Notes under the pieces: model-generated | Database searches by the model: none | What the model was told of the DNA's origin: nothing | Seen by the model: the letters and a program-made list of their open reading frames with translations, nothing else | Program-made: the position numbers and the translations under genes | Part shown: positions 6,892 to 14,281 of the stretch, piece after piece | How positions within the stretch are numbered: the first letter of the stretch is position 1 | How the letters are laid out: every line of letters starts with the position of its first letter | Assembly: GCA_027076245.1 (NCBI GenBank) | Contig: JALTKC010000328.1 | Coordinates: 1-15,912 of the forward strand | Origin: Gammaproteobacteria bacterium | GTDB lineage: Bacteria; Pseudomonadota; Gammaproteobacteria; GRL18 | DNA: 15,912 bases | Reading direction: 5' to 3'

Positions 6892-7560
6892 ATGCATACC
6901 AGGAAGATTTCTAGCTTTACTGTTCTGGCTTCAGTTTTAGCCTTATTACTCAGTTCCAGTGTTTTTGCCCTTGGATAGGGACTTGAAAAAGTAACGGACA
7001 GCGTGGTTGGTGTAGCTAAAGATATTGGGAAAGGTGCCAGTGAGCTAGCTGATAATGTAAAACACAGTGCCGGTATTGACTCTACCGCCGCAGAAATCAA
7101 CCAGCGTTCCCAGGTTGCTTTACAGAAACTGTATAAATCCAGCCCGTTTGCCCTGGAACTGTCCAAAAAAGCCAAAGCCATTCTGGTTTTTCCTAAAGTC
7201 ATTAAGGCCGGTTTCGGTGTGGGCGGTCAATATGGAGAGGGTGCGCTGTATCAGAGAGGCCGTGTGAATGGCTATTATAGTCTGACAGCCGGTTCCTACG
7301 GTCTGCAGATCGGCGCCCAGAAATATGGTTATGCCATGTTTTTTATGGATGACAAGAGTCTGAATTATTTACTGGAAAATAACAGCGGCTGGGAAATTGG
7401 TGCAGGGCCTTCAATTGTTCTGGTGGATGAAGGCATGGCTCGTTCATTTACCAATACTACCGTGACTGAATCAGTTTATGTGTTTGCCTTTGCACAGGAA
7501 GGTCTGATGGCCGGGCTGGGCATACAGGGGTCCAAAATTTCCAGAATTTTGCCAAGGTAA
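6892..7560 (+). pseudogene. Exported SYLF-domain (Ysc84/BPSL1445-like) protein gene with in-frame TAG
   Basis: Read from ATG 6892, the first 28 codons make a textbook signal peptide (basic MHTRKISS, a long hydrophobic core, SSSVFA) and then meet TAG at 6976-6978. The same frame continues without another stop to 7560. The downstream part is an intact SYLF lipid-binding domain: RSQVALQKLYKSSPFA, then KAKAILVFPKVIKAGFGVGGQYGEGAL, GYYSLTAGSYGLQIGAQ, and the C-terminal QEGLMAGLGIQGSKISRI. Bacterial members are periplasmic or outer-membrane-associated proteins of poorly known role. Either the gene is newly inactivated, or a truncated cytosolic protein starts at an internal codon such as GTG 7003 (185 aa), or the TAG is a base-call error or read through; one C-to-T change from CAG would explain it. 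Convergent with hypC. Confidence 0.75.
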
Positions 7561-7566
7561 AAATTT

Positions 7567-7603
7567 CTGTCTGGCCATGTTTGTTTCGATTCAGGCCGGA
7601 CAG
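7567..7603. terminator. Bidirectional terminator between the SYLF gene and hypC
   Basis: CTGTCTGGCC (7567-7576) and GGCCGGACAG (7594-7603) form a 10-bp stem with one G-U pair on the + strand (a C-A mismatch on the - strand), around a 17-nt loop. On the - strand it is followed by AAATTTTT; on the + strand the T-tract is weaker. It lies between two convergent genes. Confidence 0.7.
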
Positions 7604-7605
7604 AG

Positions 7606-7869
7606 TTATTTCTCAGGTTTATTATCAGGCATAATTTCTTCCTGCTCCGAAAGCTGCAACATCTCATCATATACTTCCCAGGCGGTCATAGCTTCGGTCT
7701 GGGAAACTTTCTGTATCGCATAGCCCAGATTAACCACGACATAATCCCCGACCGCTACTGTCACGTCCTGCAGCATAAACAGACTCACGTCTCGCTCAAT
7801 ACCTTTTGCTTCACAACGCGCTATCAATCTGTCGATTTCAATGACCTTCATGGGTATGGCAAGACACAT
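7606..7869 (-). CDS. hypC: Hydrogenase maturation chaperone HypC/HupF family
   Basis: An 87-aa cytoplasmic chaperone. It begins with the family signature MCLAIP, whose Cys2 (after Met removal) binds the Fe(CN)2CO group with HypD and docks on the immature large subunit. The core VGDYVVVNLGYAIQKVSQTEAMTAWEVYDEM is a clear HypC OB-fold match. The short charged tail (EQEEIMPDNKPEK) is not conserved. It is divergent from the hydrogenase operon across 208 bp and is the only hyp gene in the window, so HypA, B, D, E and F must be encoded elsewhere. It could be a second, hydrogenase-specific HypC paralogue. The Shine-Dalgarno is weak (AAGAG). Confidence 0.93.
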   Translation of the reverse strand: MCLAIPMKVIEIDRLIARCEAKGIERDVSLFMLQDVTVAVGDYVVVNLGYAIQKVSQTEAMTAWEVYDEMLQLSEQEEIMPDNKPEK

Positions 7870-7961
7870 AGGGAACTCTTAATAAAAGGTTAACAAAATC
7901 AAGCTTAACATATTTGAAACAGGCTATAACACTGTAAATATTAGTTGTGCCTGAAATGATG

Positions 7962-7975
7962 TTGAGATAGATCAT
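7962..7975 (+). promoter_or_regulatory. Candidate FNR/Anr-type box in the divergent hydrogenase promoter region
   Basis: TTGAGatagATCAT matches the FNR consensus TTGAT-N4-ATCAA at 8 of 10 defined positions. It lies 103 bp before the first operon gene and 94 bp from hypC. A weak -10 (TACTAT, 8034-8039) follows. Oxygen or redox control of a hydrogenase is plausible; the match alone is not proof. Confidence 0.35.
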
Positions 7976-8042
7976 TTATCATTAAAAAAAACTCAAAAAC
8001 ACTTGATAAATTCCACAAAAAAAGTAATGTTGTTACTATAAA

Positions 8043-8066
8043 GAAATGTATTCCCTGATACATTTC
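8043..8066 (+). repeat. Perfect 9-bp inverted repeat directly before the operon's ribosome site
   Basis: GAAATGTAT (8043-8051) and ATACATTTC (8058-8066) flank a 6-nt spacer, TCCCTG. The AAGGAGG Shine-Dalgarno (8067-8073) of the first hydrogenase-operon gene follows without a gap. It can be read as an mRNA hairpin beside the ribosome site or as an operator overlapping the transcription start. Confidence 0.65.
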
Positions 8067-8077
8067 AAGGAGGCTGA

Positions 8078-8605
8078 ATGGCTATTATTCTCGGCATTGG
8101 CAATACCTTACTACAGGATGAAGGTATTGGTATTCACCTTCTCGATTATATTCAGAAAGCTTATCCTCACTGGGAGCAGCAATTTGATATTCAATTAATC
8201 GACGGGGGGACTTTGAGCTTTGATCTGCTCACTCTTATCTGCTCCACTCAAAAACTCATTATTCTGGATGCAATCCGTTTAAACCAGCCAGCCGGCAGTG
8301 TGTACTGCCTGCAGGATCAATCTATGGATCAGTTTCTTGCTCAGCCGGGTAAAAGCGTGCATGAAGTCTCTTTGCAGGATCTCTTTGATATGAGTCGTCT
8401 AACGGAACAGTTACCCGAACAACGAGCGTTAATTGGTATTGAGCCGAAAACCATTGACTGGGGCAGCCAGCTGACTTCAGACGTTAATCAGTCCCTGTCT
8501 GAAGCAGGCAATAAAGTGAAACAGGTACTGGAACAATGGGGTGTTATAGATACTCCGGTTCAGTCGTTAAAAGCGGACAGGATATGCAGCACTTATCCGA
8601 TATAA
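8078..8605 (+). CDS. [NiFe]-hydrogenase maturation endopeptidase (HyaD/HupD/HybD family)
   Basis: A 175-aa cytoplasmic protease that removes the C-terminal extension of the hydrogenase large subunit after nickel insertion. The N-terminus ILGIGNTLLQDEGIG is the family signature. The three nickel-sensing residues of E. coli HybD (Glu16, Asp62, His93) correspond to E15, D64 (LDAIR) and H95 (HEVSLQDL). The C-terminal 25 residues past the usual end (IDTPVQSLKADRICSTYPI) overlap the next gene. ATG 8078 has a strong AAGGAGG site. It is the first gene of the hydrogenase operon; its likely substrate is the large subunit encoded four genes on, which carries a 15-residue extension. Confidence 0.94.
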   Translation: MAIILGIGNTLLQDEGIGIHLLDYIQKAYPHWEQQFDIQLIDGGTLSFDLLTLICSTQKLIILDAIRLNQPAGSVYCLQDQSMDQFLAQPGKSVHEVSLQDLFDMSRLTEQLPEQRALIGIEPKTIDWGSQLTSDVNQSLSEAGNKVKQVLEQWGVIDTPVQSLKADRICSTYPI

Positions 8606-8994
8606 AAATAGCCGTTGATAATCCGGCACTGGAAACCGGCAATCTGCCCGGTATTCTCAGTGAAATAGAGCAGGCACTGGAAGCATTGCTAAATTCAAAA
8701 CAGGCGCATCGTATTGATTTACGTGCCATGCCCTGGTCGGCAGGAGAAGAACAGAAACTGGAACAGATACTGGGCAGGGGTGAAGTCACAATAGAGCTCA
8801 ATGCCCTGGGTAAAAGTATTTTTCAGGAGACAGCCTATAGCGGTGTCTGGCTGATCAGTCATTATAATGAGGCAGAAGAACTTATCGGTAAAATAATTGA
8901 AATCAGCTATTTACCGGACATGGTTTTTGCCCAGCAGGAAGATATCAGCCTGGGACTGGAAAGGTTAAAAACACGGTGGAGTCAGGACAGCTAA
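8584..8994 (+). CDS. HupH/HyaF C-terminal-domain protein, hydrogenase accessory
   Basis: A 136-aa cytoplasmic protein resembling the C-terminal conserved region of HupH/HyaF, accessory factors for uptake-hydrogenase assembly (proposed role in small-subunit maturation). The recognisable run is ILGRGEVTIELNALGKS, followed by IFQETAYSGVWLISHY and the IIEISYLPDMV strand. HyaF/HupH proteins are about twice as long (around 280 aa), so this is a one-domain version. ATG 8584 is preferred: it removes a non-matching upstream stretch, has a modest GGACAGGA before it, and overlaps the protease gene by 22 nt, suggesting coupled translation. ATG 8536 in the same frame would add 16 residues that do not look conserved. 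Confidence 0.8.
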   Translation: MQHLSDIKIAVDNPALETGNLPGILSEIEQALEALLNSKQAHRIDLRAMPWSAGEEQKLEQILGRGEVTIELNALGKSIFQETAYSGVWLISHYNEAEELIGKIIEISYLPDMVFAQQEDISLGLERLKTRWSQDS

Positions 8995-9029
8995 TAGAAC
9001 AGCTAACATAACAGGTAAGGGGAAGGATA

Positions 9030-10136
9030 ATGAGCAAGCAATCATTACTGGAGATGTTACAGCAGCAGGGGATCACCCGGCGTGGGTTTCTGAAATACTG
9101 CAGTGCATTAACTTCTCTAATGGCTTTACCTCCTTCCATGATGCCGGCAGTGGCTGCGGCTCTGGAAACAGCCCGGCGTCCCTCGGTGATCTGGCTGTCC
9201 TTTCAGGAATGTACCGGCTGTACCGAATCCCTGACCCGTTCTCACAGTCCAACTATAGAAGGGCTGATATTCAATCACATTTCACTTGACTATCATCATA
9301 CTCTGCAGGCCGCCTCTGGCAGTGCTGCTGAACAGGCTCGGGAACAGGCCATGCATGACAACAAAGGTAAGTATCTGGTGATTGTGGACGGCTCCATTCC
9401 TCTGGACAACCCGGGCTTTTCCACGATTGCTGGGATCAGTAATGTGGATATGCTGCGCGAAACTGTAGCCAATGCTCACGCTGTGGTTGCCGTGGGAACC
9501 TGCGCAGCCTATGGCGGTCTGCCTCATGCCAGTCCTAATCCGACCGGGGCGGTTTCAGTCGGGGAACTGGTTAAGGACAAGCCTTTGATAAATATTCCCG
9601 GCTGCCCACCGGTGCCTACAGTCATTACCGGTGTACTGGCGCATTACCTGACCTTTGGCAGTATTCCTGAACTGGATGATCTGGGGCGTCCTAAAGTCTT
9701 TTATGGTCAGAGTATTCATGACCGCTGCTACCGCCGGTCTTTTTATGACAAGGGCCAGTTTGCCATGAGCTTTGACGATGAAGGGGCCAGAAAAGGCTGG
9801 TGTCTGTACCGGCTGGGCTGTAAAGGTCCCATGACCTATAACGCCTGTGCTACGCTGAAATGGAATCAGCAGACCTCCTGGCCGGTGGAATCAGGGCATG
9901 GCTGTCTGGGTTGTTCAGAACCCGACTTCTGGGATGCCGGCAGCTTCTACAAGGCTCTGTCTATTCCTGATGGTGATTATGCAAAAGCCGCCGGTTATGC
10001 GGTGGCGGCCGGTGTGGCTGTGGGTGCGGCTGCGGGCCTTATGAACCGTTCAACTAAAACGTCGGCGGTATCTCAGCACACGTCGGTGTCAGTGGATGAT
10101 TTTTCAGTTAATAAAAACACCAGCCAGGAGGGTTAA
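9030..10136 (+). CDS. hynS: [NiFe]-hydrogenase small subunit, Isp type (HynS/HupS)
   Basis: A 368-aa FeS subunit that carries electrons from the NiFe site. The Tat signal has the twin-arginine motif TRRGFLK (R17-R18), which should export the folded heterodimer to the periplasmic side. Proximal cluster ligands are C61, C64, C158 and C192; distal are H230, C233, C258 and C264; medial are C273, C292 and C295 with P285 in the fourth position. The proximal motif is CTGC, with only the standard four cysteines, so it lacks the two extra cysteines of the oxygen-tolerant membrane-bound group. A Gly/Ala-rich hydrophobic stretch at about 321-338 may anchor the C-terminus. GGGGAAGGA precedes ATG 9030. 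The isp1-isp2 genes follow directly, as in the hyn operon of Thiocapsa. Confidence 0.96.
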   Translation: MSKQSLLEMLQQQGITRRGFLKYCSALTSLMALPPSMMPAVAAALETARRPSVIWLSFQECTGCTESLTRSHSPTIEGLIFNHISLDYHHTLQAASGSAAEQAREQAMHDNKGKYLVIVDGSIPLDNPGFSTIAGISNVDMLRETVANAHAVVAVGTCAAYGGLPHASPNPTGAVSVGELVKDKPLINIPGCPPVPTVITGVLAHYLTFGSIPELDDLGRPKVFYGQSIHDRCYRRSFYDKGQFAMSFDDEGARKGWCLYRLGCKGPMTYNACATLKWNQQTSWPVESGHGCLGCSEPDFWDAGSFYKALSIPDGDYAKAAGYAVAAGVAVGAAAGLMNRSTKTSAVSQHTSVSVDDFSVNKNTSQEG

Positions 10137-10138
10137 GC

Positions 10139-10807
10139 ATGGATATCAGCAATGCCAATGACTTCCTTATCTGGACACGGGGCAGTGGTTTTAATATTGC
10201 TGTCAGTATATTTATTATCGGTGTGCTGATCCGGATCCTGGAAATTGTCCTGCTGGGCAGAAAACAGGATTATTCTGAACCCAGGGGGACAGAATGGGGC
10301 CCGGGGTTTAAAAATATTCTCAGCCGTTCTCTGGTGGATAAGGGAACCTTAAGACGCTCACCTTTTGTGGTGGTTGTGGGCTATATCTGGCATATCGGAT
10401 TTTTTGTCTGCCTGCTGTTATTTGTACCCCATATTGAATTGCTGCATGCCACGCTGGGCATTAAGTGGCCCGGCCTGCCCAATCCGCTGGTGGACAGTGC
10501 TGCGGCGGTAACCATGTTTGCCATGCTGGCCATGCTGATTCATCGGCTGACCCATCCGGTTATGAAATTTCTCAGCACTTATGAAGACTATCTGGTCTGG
10601 CTGGTGACCTTTTTGCCCCTGCTGACGGGTTATATCGCTTATCACAGAATGATAAACCCCTATCCTGCGGCACTGGGCCTGCATATCCTGAGTGTGGAAT
10701 TATTACTGGTGGTGTTCCCGTTTACCAAACTGATGCATGCCTTTAGCCTGTTTCTGGCTCGCTGGTACACCGGTGCAATGATGGGACGTAAGGGGATTGA
10801 ATCATGA
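10139..10807 (+). CDS. isp1: Isp1, membrane cytochrome b-like subunit of the hydrogenase
   Basis: A 222-aa NarI-like integral membrane protein with about five hydrophobic segments (near residues 18-39, 76-97, 122-137, 151-168 and 180-206). Histidines within or beside these segments are candidate haem b ligands: H85 (GYIWHIGFF), H135, H182 (LGLHILSVELL) and H200 (LMHAFSLF). Known role in Isp-type hydrogenases: to take electrons from HynS and pass them across the membrane to Isp2 and/or the quinone pool. It begins 2 nt after hynS with AGGAGG at 10126-10131, and its stop overlaps the start of isp2 by four bases (ATGA). Haem count and ligand pairs are inferred. Confidence 0.92.
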   Translation: MDISNANDFLIWTRGSGFNIAVSIFIIGVLIRILEIVLLGRKQDYSEPRGTEWGPGFKNILSRSLVDKGTLRRSPFVVVVGYIWHIGFFVCLLLFVPHIELLHATLGIKWPGLPNPLVDSAAAVTMFAMLAMLIHRLTHPVMKFLSTYEDYLVWLVTFLPLLTGYIAYHRMINPYPAALGLHILSVELLLVVFPFTKLMHAFSLFLARWYTGAMMGRKGIES

Positions 10808-12069
10808 CTACACAATTAAGCCTGGCAAAAGGGATCAATGCCTTAAAAGAACAGATCGATGCACCTACGGCCGCCTTTTTCAGCAGTTGTGTCCACTGCG
10901 GACTGTGTGCGGAAGCCTGCCTGTTTTATACCGAAACCGGCGATCCCCATTATACGCCGATTAACAAGGTAGAACCCTTAAAACGGGTCTGGGAAAGTGA
11001 ATATACTTTCTGGGGCAAGCTGAAAAAAATGCTTGGACTGCACAAACCTGTAACCGATGAACTGCTGGCCGAATGGGAACCGCTGATTTATGACGGCTGT
11101 ACCCTGTGCGGGCGCTGCTCCATGGTCTGTCCGGTCGGTAATGATATTTCCACCATGATCCGTAAAGTGCGCGAAGGCATGGTGGCTTCCGATCATGCTC
11201 CCGAAGGGCTGGTGGGTGCCAGTACCCGGGCGGTTAAAATCGGCAGTCCCATGGGGGTACGTCTGAAAGCACTGGAAGCTCAGATCCGCCATATTGAAGC
11301 TGATACTGGATTAACCATTCCCATTGATGTGCGGGGGGCGGATTATATGGCTTTGCTGTCGTCTATGGAGATCATAAATTTTCCGGAATACATAGAATCA
11401 CTGGCAAAAATCTTTAAACAGGCCGGGATCAGCTGGACCCTGTGCTCTGAAGCATTTGAAGCCACTAACTCCGGAATTCAGATCGGCAGCAGTGATATTG
11501 CCCGTGAGCTTGTGCAGCGGGTGGTGGACGGCGCAGAAAAACTGCAGGTTAAATACGTGATCAGCCCGGAATGCGGCCATGCCTATACGGCCATCCGTTG
11601 GGACGGCCCTAATCTGATAGGCCGGCCTTATCCGTTTAAAGTGGTGCATATTCTGGAACTGCTGGATCAACTGCGCCAGAGCGGTAAGCTGAAAACATCG
11701 GGCCAGTACAGCAAACGACTGACCTTCCATGATCCCTGTCAGATTGTACGCAAGGGTGGTGTCGAAGCACAGCCCCGGCATCTGCTGGGTCTGGTGGCCA
11801 GCAATTTTGTGGAAATGTCCGATCACGGCAAAATGAACTGGTGCTGCGGTGGCGGCGGTGGTGTCAGTGCCAATGAACGGGCGGATGCAATACGTCTGAC
11901 CGCCTTTAAACGTAAAAAAGCCCAACTCGATGAAATTAATGTAGAAGTCATGGTCACAGCCTGCGCCAACTGCCGGCTGGTTCTGGAAGAAGGTCTGGAA
12001 GAAAATAATATGGAGATACCGGTCATTGGCCTGAGTGAACTGATATCCGATCATCTGACAGAAGAATAA
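10804..12069 (+). CDS. isp2: Isp2, HdrD-like iron-sulfur protein of the hydrogenase
   Basis: A 421-aa cytoplasmic-side FeS protein resembling the catalytic subunit of heterodisulfide reductase (HdrD/DsrK family). The N-terminal ferredoxin domain holds two [4Fe-4S] sites: C29-x2-C32-x2-C35-x3-C39 and C99-x2-C102-x2-C105-x3-C109-P. The C-terminal half has CCG domains. The last is complete, C312-x34-C347-C348-x38-C387-x2-C390, the spacing that holds the unusual heterodisulfide-type cluster; the earlier copy (LCSEAFEA, then SPECGHAY) is degenerate. With Isp1 it would form a membrane module that links periplasmic H2 oxidation to a cytoplasmic disulfide or sulfur-related acceptor or the reverse flow. 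The physiological acceptor is not known from sequence. Confidence 0.94.
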   Translation: MTTQLSLAKGINALKEQIDAPTAAFFSSCVHCGLCAEACLFYTETGDPHYTPINKVEPLKRVWESEYTFWGKLKKMLGLHKPVTDELLAEWEPLIYDGCTLCGRCSMVCPVGNDISTMIRKVREGMVASDHAPEGLVGASTRAVKIGSPMGVRLKALEAQIRHIEADTGLTIPIDVRGADYMALLSSMEIINFPEYIESLAKIFKQAGISWTLCSEAFEATNSGIQIGSSDIARELVQRVVDGAEKLQVKYVISPECGHAYTAIRWDGPNLIGRPYPFKVVHILELLDQLRQSGKLKTSGQYSKRLTFHDPCQIVRKGGVEAQPRHLLGLVASNFVEMSDHGKMNWCCGGGGGVSANERADAIRLTAFKRKKAQLDEINVEVMVTACANCRLVLEEGLEENNMEIPVIGLSELISDHLTEE

Positions 12070-12082
12070 CAGGGAGAATAAA

Positions 12083-13804
12083 ATGAGTGAACGTGTTGTA
12101 GTGGATCCCATCACCCGAATAGAAGGGCACCTGAGAATAGAAGCGCAGATGGAAGGGGATAAAATAGCTCAGGCTTATTCTGCCGGAACCATGGTACGCG
12201 GAATAGAACTGATTCTGCAGGGACGTGATCCGAGAGATGCCTGGGCCTTTACCCAGAGGATCTGCGGGGTGTGTACTCTGGTGCATGGTATTGCTTCTGT
12301 CAGGGCTGTGGAAAATGCCCTGAACTATCCTGTACCGCCCAATGCCCAGTTAATCCGTAACTTAATGATTATGGCCCAGTATGTTCATGATCATGTTATG
12401 CATTTTTACCATCTGCATGCTCTGGACTGGGTTGATGTAGTATCCGCACTGGACGCCGATCCCAAAGCCACCTCGGAGCTGGCACAGTCCATCAGTCAAT
12501 GGCCCAAATCATCGCCCGGCTATTTTGCTGATATGAAAAAGAAATTAAAAACTTTTGTAGAAGGCGGGCAACTGGGTATTTTTGCCAATGGTTACTGGGG
12601 GCATCCCGCTTATAAACTGCCGCCGGAAGCCAACCTGATGGCCGTATCCCATTACCTTGAGGCACTGAGCTGGCAGCGTGATGTAGTCAAACTGCATACT
12701 ATTTTCGGCGGTAAAAATCCGCATCCTAATTTTCTGGTGGGCGGTGTGGCCTCAGCCATTGATTTAAACTCGGATTCCGCCATTAATATTAAAAAACTGG
12801 CTCAGGTACAGAATGTCATTAATGAGATGCGGACTTTTGTGGATCAGGTTTATGTGCCTGATACCCTGGCCATCGCCTCATTTTATAAAGAATGGGGCCA
12901 GAGAGGTGAAGGACTGGGTAACTTCCTGTGTTATGGCGATCTGCCTGCTACCTCCATGGATGATCCCTCCAGCTTCTTTTTACCATCCGGTGTGATCCTG
13001 AATCGGGATCTGTCCACTGTGCATCCTGTGGATCTGAATAATGATGCGGAAATTCAGGAGTTTGTCAGCCATTCCTGGTATGACTACAGTCAGGGTAAAG
13101 ACAGAGGTCTGCACCCTTATGACGGTGAAACCGATCTGAACTATACCGGTCCCAAACCACCCTATAAACATCTGGAAGTGGACAAGAGCTATTCCTGGCT
13201 TAAATCACCCCGCTGGAAAGGCATACCTATGGAAGTCGGGCCGCTGGCAAGAGTGTTAACCCTGTATGCCAAAGGCCATGAACAGACCAGAGAGCTGGTG
13301 GGTATGACGCTGAAAAAACTGGATTTACCGGTACAGGCTCTGTATTCCACTTTAGGGCGTACCGCGGCCAGAACCCTGGAAACCAAGGTTATTGTGGATG
13401 GTATGCAGGGTATGTATGACCAGTTAATGGCCAATATAAAAGCCGGAGACATTCAAACCTTTAATGATACACTCTGGGAGCCCCCCACATGGCCTAAAAA
13501 AGCACAGGGTGTCGGTTTTATGGAAGCCCCAAGAGGAGCGTTAGGTCACTGGATAGTGATAGAAAATCAGAAAATTGCCAATTATCAGGCCGTAGTACCC
13601 AGTACCTGGAATGCCGGTCCCAGGGATCAGCAGGGTAAACCGGGTGCTTATGAAGCGGCTCTGCAGGATAATCACCAGCTGCATGATGCTAAACAGCCCA
13701 TAGAAATCCTGCGAACCATACACAGTTTTGATCCCTGCATTGCCTGTGCGGTACATGTAACCGATCCTGACGGGGAAGAGCTGGTTAAGGTGAAGGTGAC
13801 ATAA
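12083..13804 (+). CDS. hynL: [NiFe]-hydrogenase large subunit (HynL/HupL), Isp type
   Basis: A 573-aa catalytic subunit that holds the NiFe(CN)2CO centre and splits H2. The nickel-binding motifs are RICGVC near the N-terminus (C61, C64) and DPCIACAVH near the C-terminus (C552, C555, H558). The early TRIEGHLRIE motif is typical. After H558 a 15-residue extension (VTDPDGEELVKVKVT) should be removed by the maturation protease encoded at 8078. It has no signal peptide and would be exported bound to the Tat-bearing small subunit. It has a GGGAG site and begins 13 nt after isp2. The order small subunit - isp1 - isp2 - large subunit, with the two hydrogenase subunits separated, is diagnostic of the Isp (group 1e) type. 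Confidence 0.97.
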   Translation: MSERVVVDPITRIEGHLRIEAQMEGDKIAQAYSAGTMVRGIELILQGRDPRDAWAFTQRICGVCTLVHGIASVRAVENALNYPVPPNAQLIRNLMIMAQYVHDHVMHFYHLHALDWVDVVSALDADPKATSELAQSISQWPKSSPGYFADMKKKLKTFVEGGQLGIFANGYWGHPAYKLPPEANLMAVSHYLEALSWQRDVVKLHTIFGGKNPHPNFLVGGVASAIDLNSDSAINIKKLAQVQNVINEMRTFVDQVYVPDTLAIASFYKEWGQRGEGLGNFLCYGDLPATSMDDPSSFFLPSGVILNRDLSTVHPVDLNNDAEIQEFVSHSWYDYSQGKDRGLHPYDGETDLNYTGPKPPYKHLEVDKSYSWLKSPRWKGIPMEVGPLARVLTLYAKGHEQTRELVGMTLKKLDLPVQALYSTLGRTAARTLETKVIVDGMQGMYDQLMANIKAGDIQTFNDTLWEPPTWPKKAQGVGFMEAPRGALGHWIVIENQKIANYQAVVPSTWNAGPRDQQGKPGAYEAALQDNHQLHDAKQPIEILRTIHSFDPCIACAVHVTDPDGEELVKVKVT

Positions 13805-13814
13805 AGGAAAAATT

Positions 13815-14273
13815 ATGGCTATTGCAAATGACAAAGACCTTAAACAAGTACTGGAAAATTTACCTGTGGAAGAGCAGAGACAACTGGCTGCCCGGTTTGT
13901 TGAAAGCGTTCAGTATCTGAGTGATGAGCCGATCATCAAACAGGCACTGGAGGTGGTAAAGAACAGGGAACGCACACCGGTGGAACTGGAAGGTGCCTAT
14001 AAAAATGTTAAATCTCTGGCAGTAAAAACCTATACTGCCTGTGGAGAAAATGCCGACTGGTCGGCTCAGGCCGCCCATTTTGTAGCACAAGCCGCCAAAG
14101 CCTGTTTAACACCGGAAGATCAGCTGGATTCAAAACAGAGCCTGGCCTGGCAAAGTGCTATACAGGCCCGCATGGCAAAAAACTGTGCCATGATAGAAAA
14201 CGAAGAAGAAGTGATTGATAACGAAGCTCAAAAACAATATCAGATAGTTAATGAGTCTGAAACCGCAGGCTAA
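13815..14273 (+). CDS. Unknown protein, last gene of the hydrogenase operon (152 aa)
   Basis: I do not recognise a family. ATG 13815 lies 10 nt after the large-subunit stop, with AAAGGAAA before it, so it is almost certainly cotranscribed with the hydrogenase. The product is acidic, predicted mostly helical, and lacks a signal peptide or membrane segment, so it is cytoplasmic. It has three cysteines (C76, C97, C124) in different helices with no CxxC pair, and two tryptophans (W82, W112) in similar DWSAQAA and AWQSAIQA settings. The last 25 residues are acidic and polar. It does not look like HypA, HyaE/HupG, HoxV/HupK or a rubredoxin (HupI). The position suggests an accessory or maturation role specific to this hydrogenase, but that is inference. 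Confidence 0.82.
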   Translation: MAIANDKDLKQVLENLPVEEQRQLAARFVESVQYLSDEPIIKQALEVVKNRERTPVELEGAYKNVKSLAVKTYTACGENADWSAQAAHFVAQAAKACLTPEDQLDSKQSLAWQSAIQARMAKNCAMIENEEEVIDNEAQKQYQIVNESETAG

Positions 14274-14281
14274 AACAACAC

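Noticed and set aside
7003..7560. Treating the SYLF gene as simply starting at GTG 7003
   Set aside because: The same frame upstream encodes a clear signal peptide interrupted only by one TAG, so a broken longer gene explains the sequence better; the internal start is kept only as an alternative.
8536..8583. Earlier ATG for the HupH-like gene
   Set aside because: The added residues look like an out-of-frame reading of the protease gene's end; ATG 8584 starts nearer to the conserved part.
11398..12114. 238-codon open frame on the - strand opposite isp2
   Set aside because: It is fully antisense to a well-supported gene with all its motifs, and the translation is low-quality (F, Q, H, A rich, no domain). 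It is a by-product of codon use in isp2.
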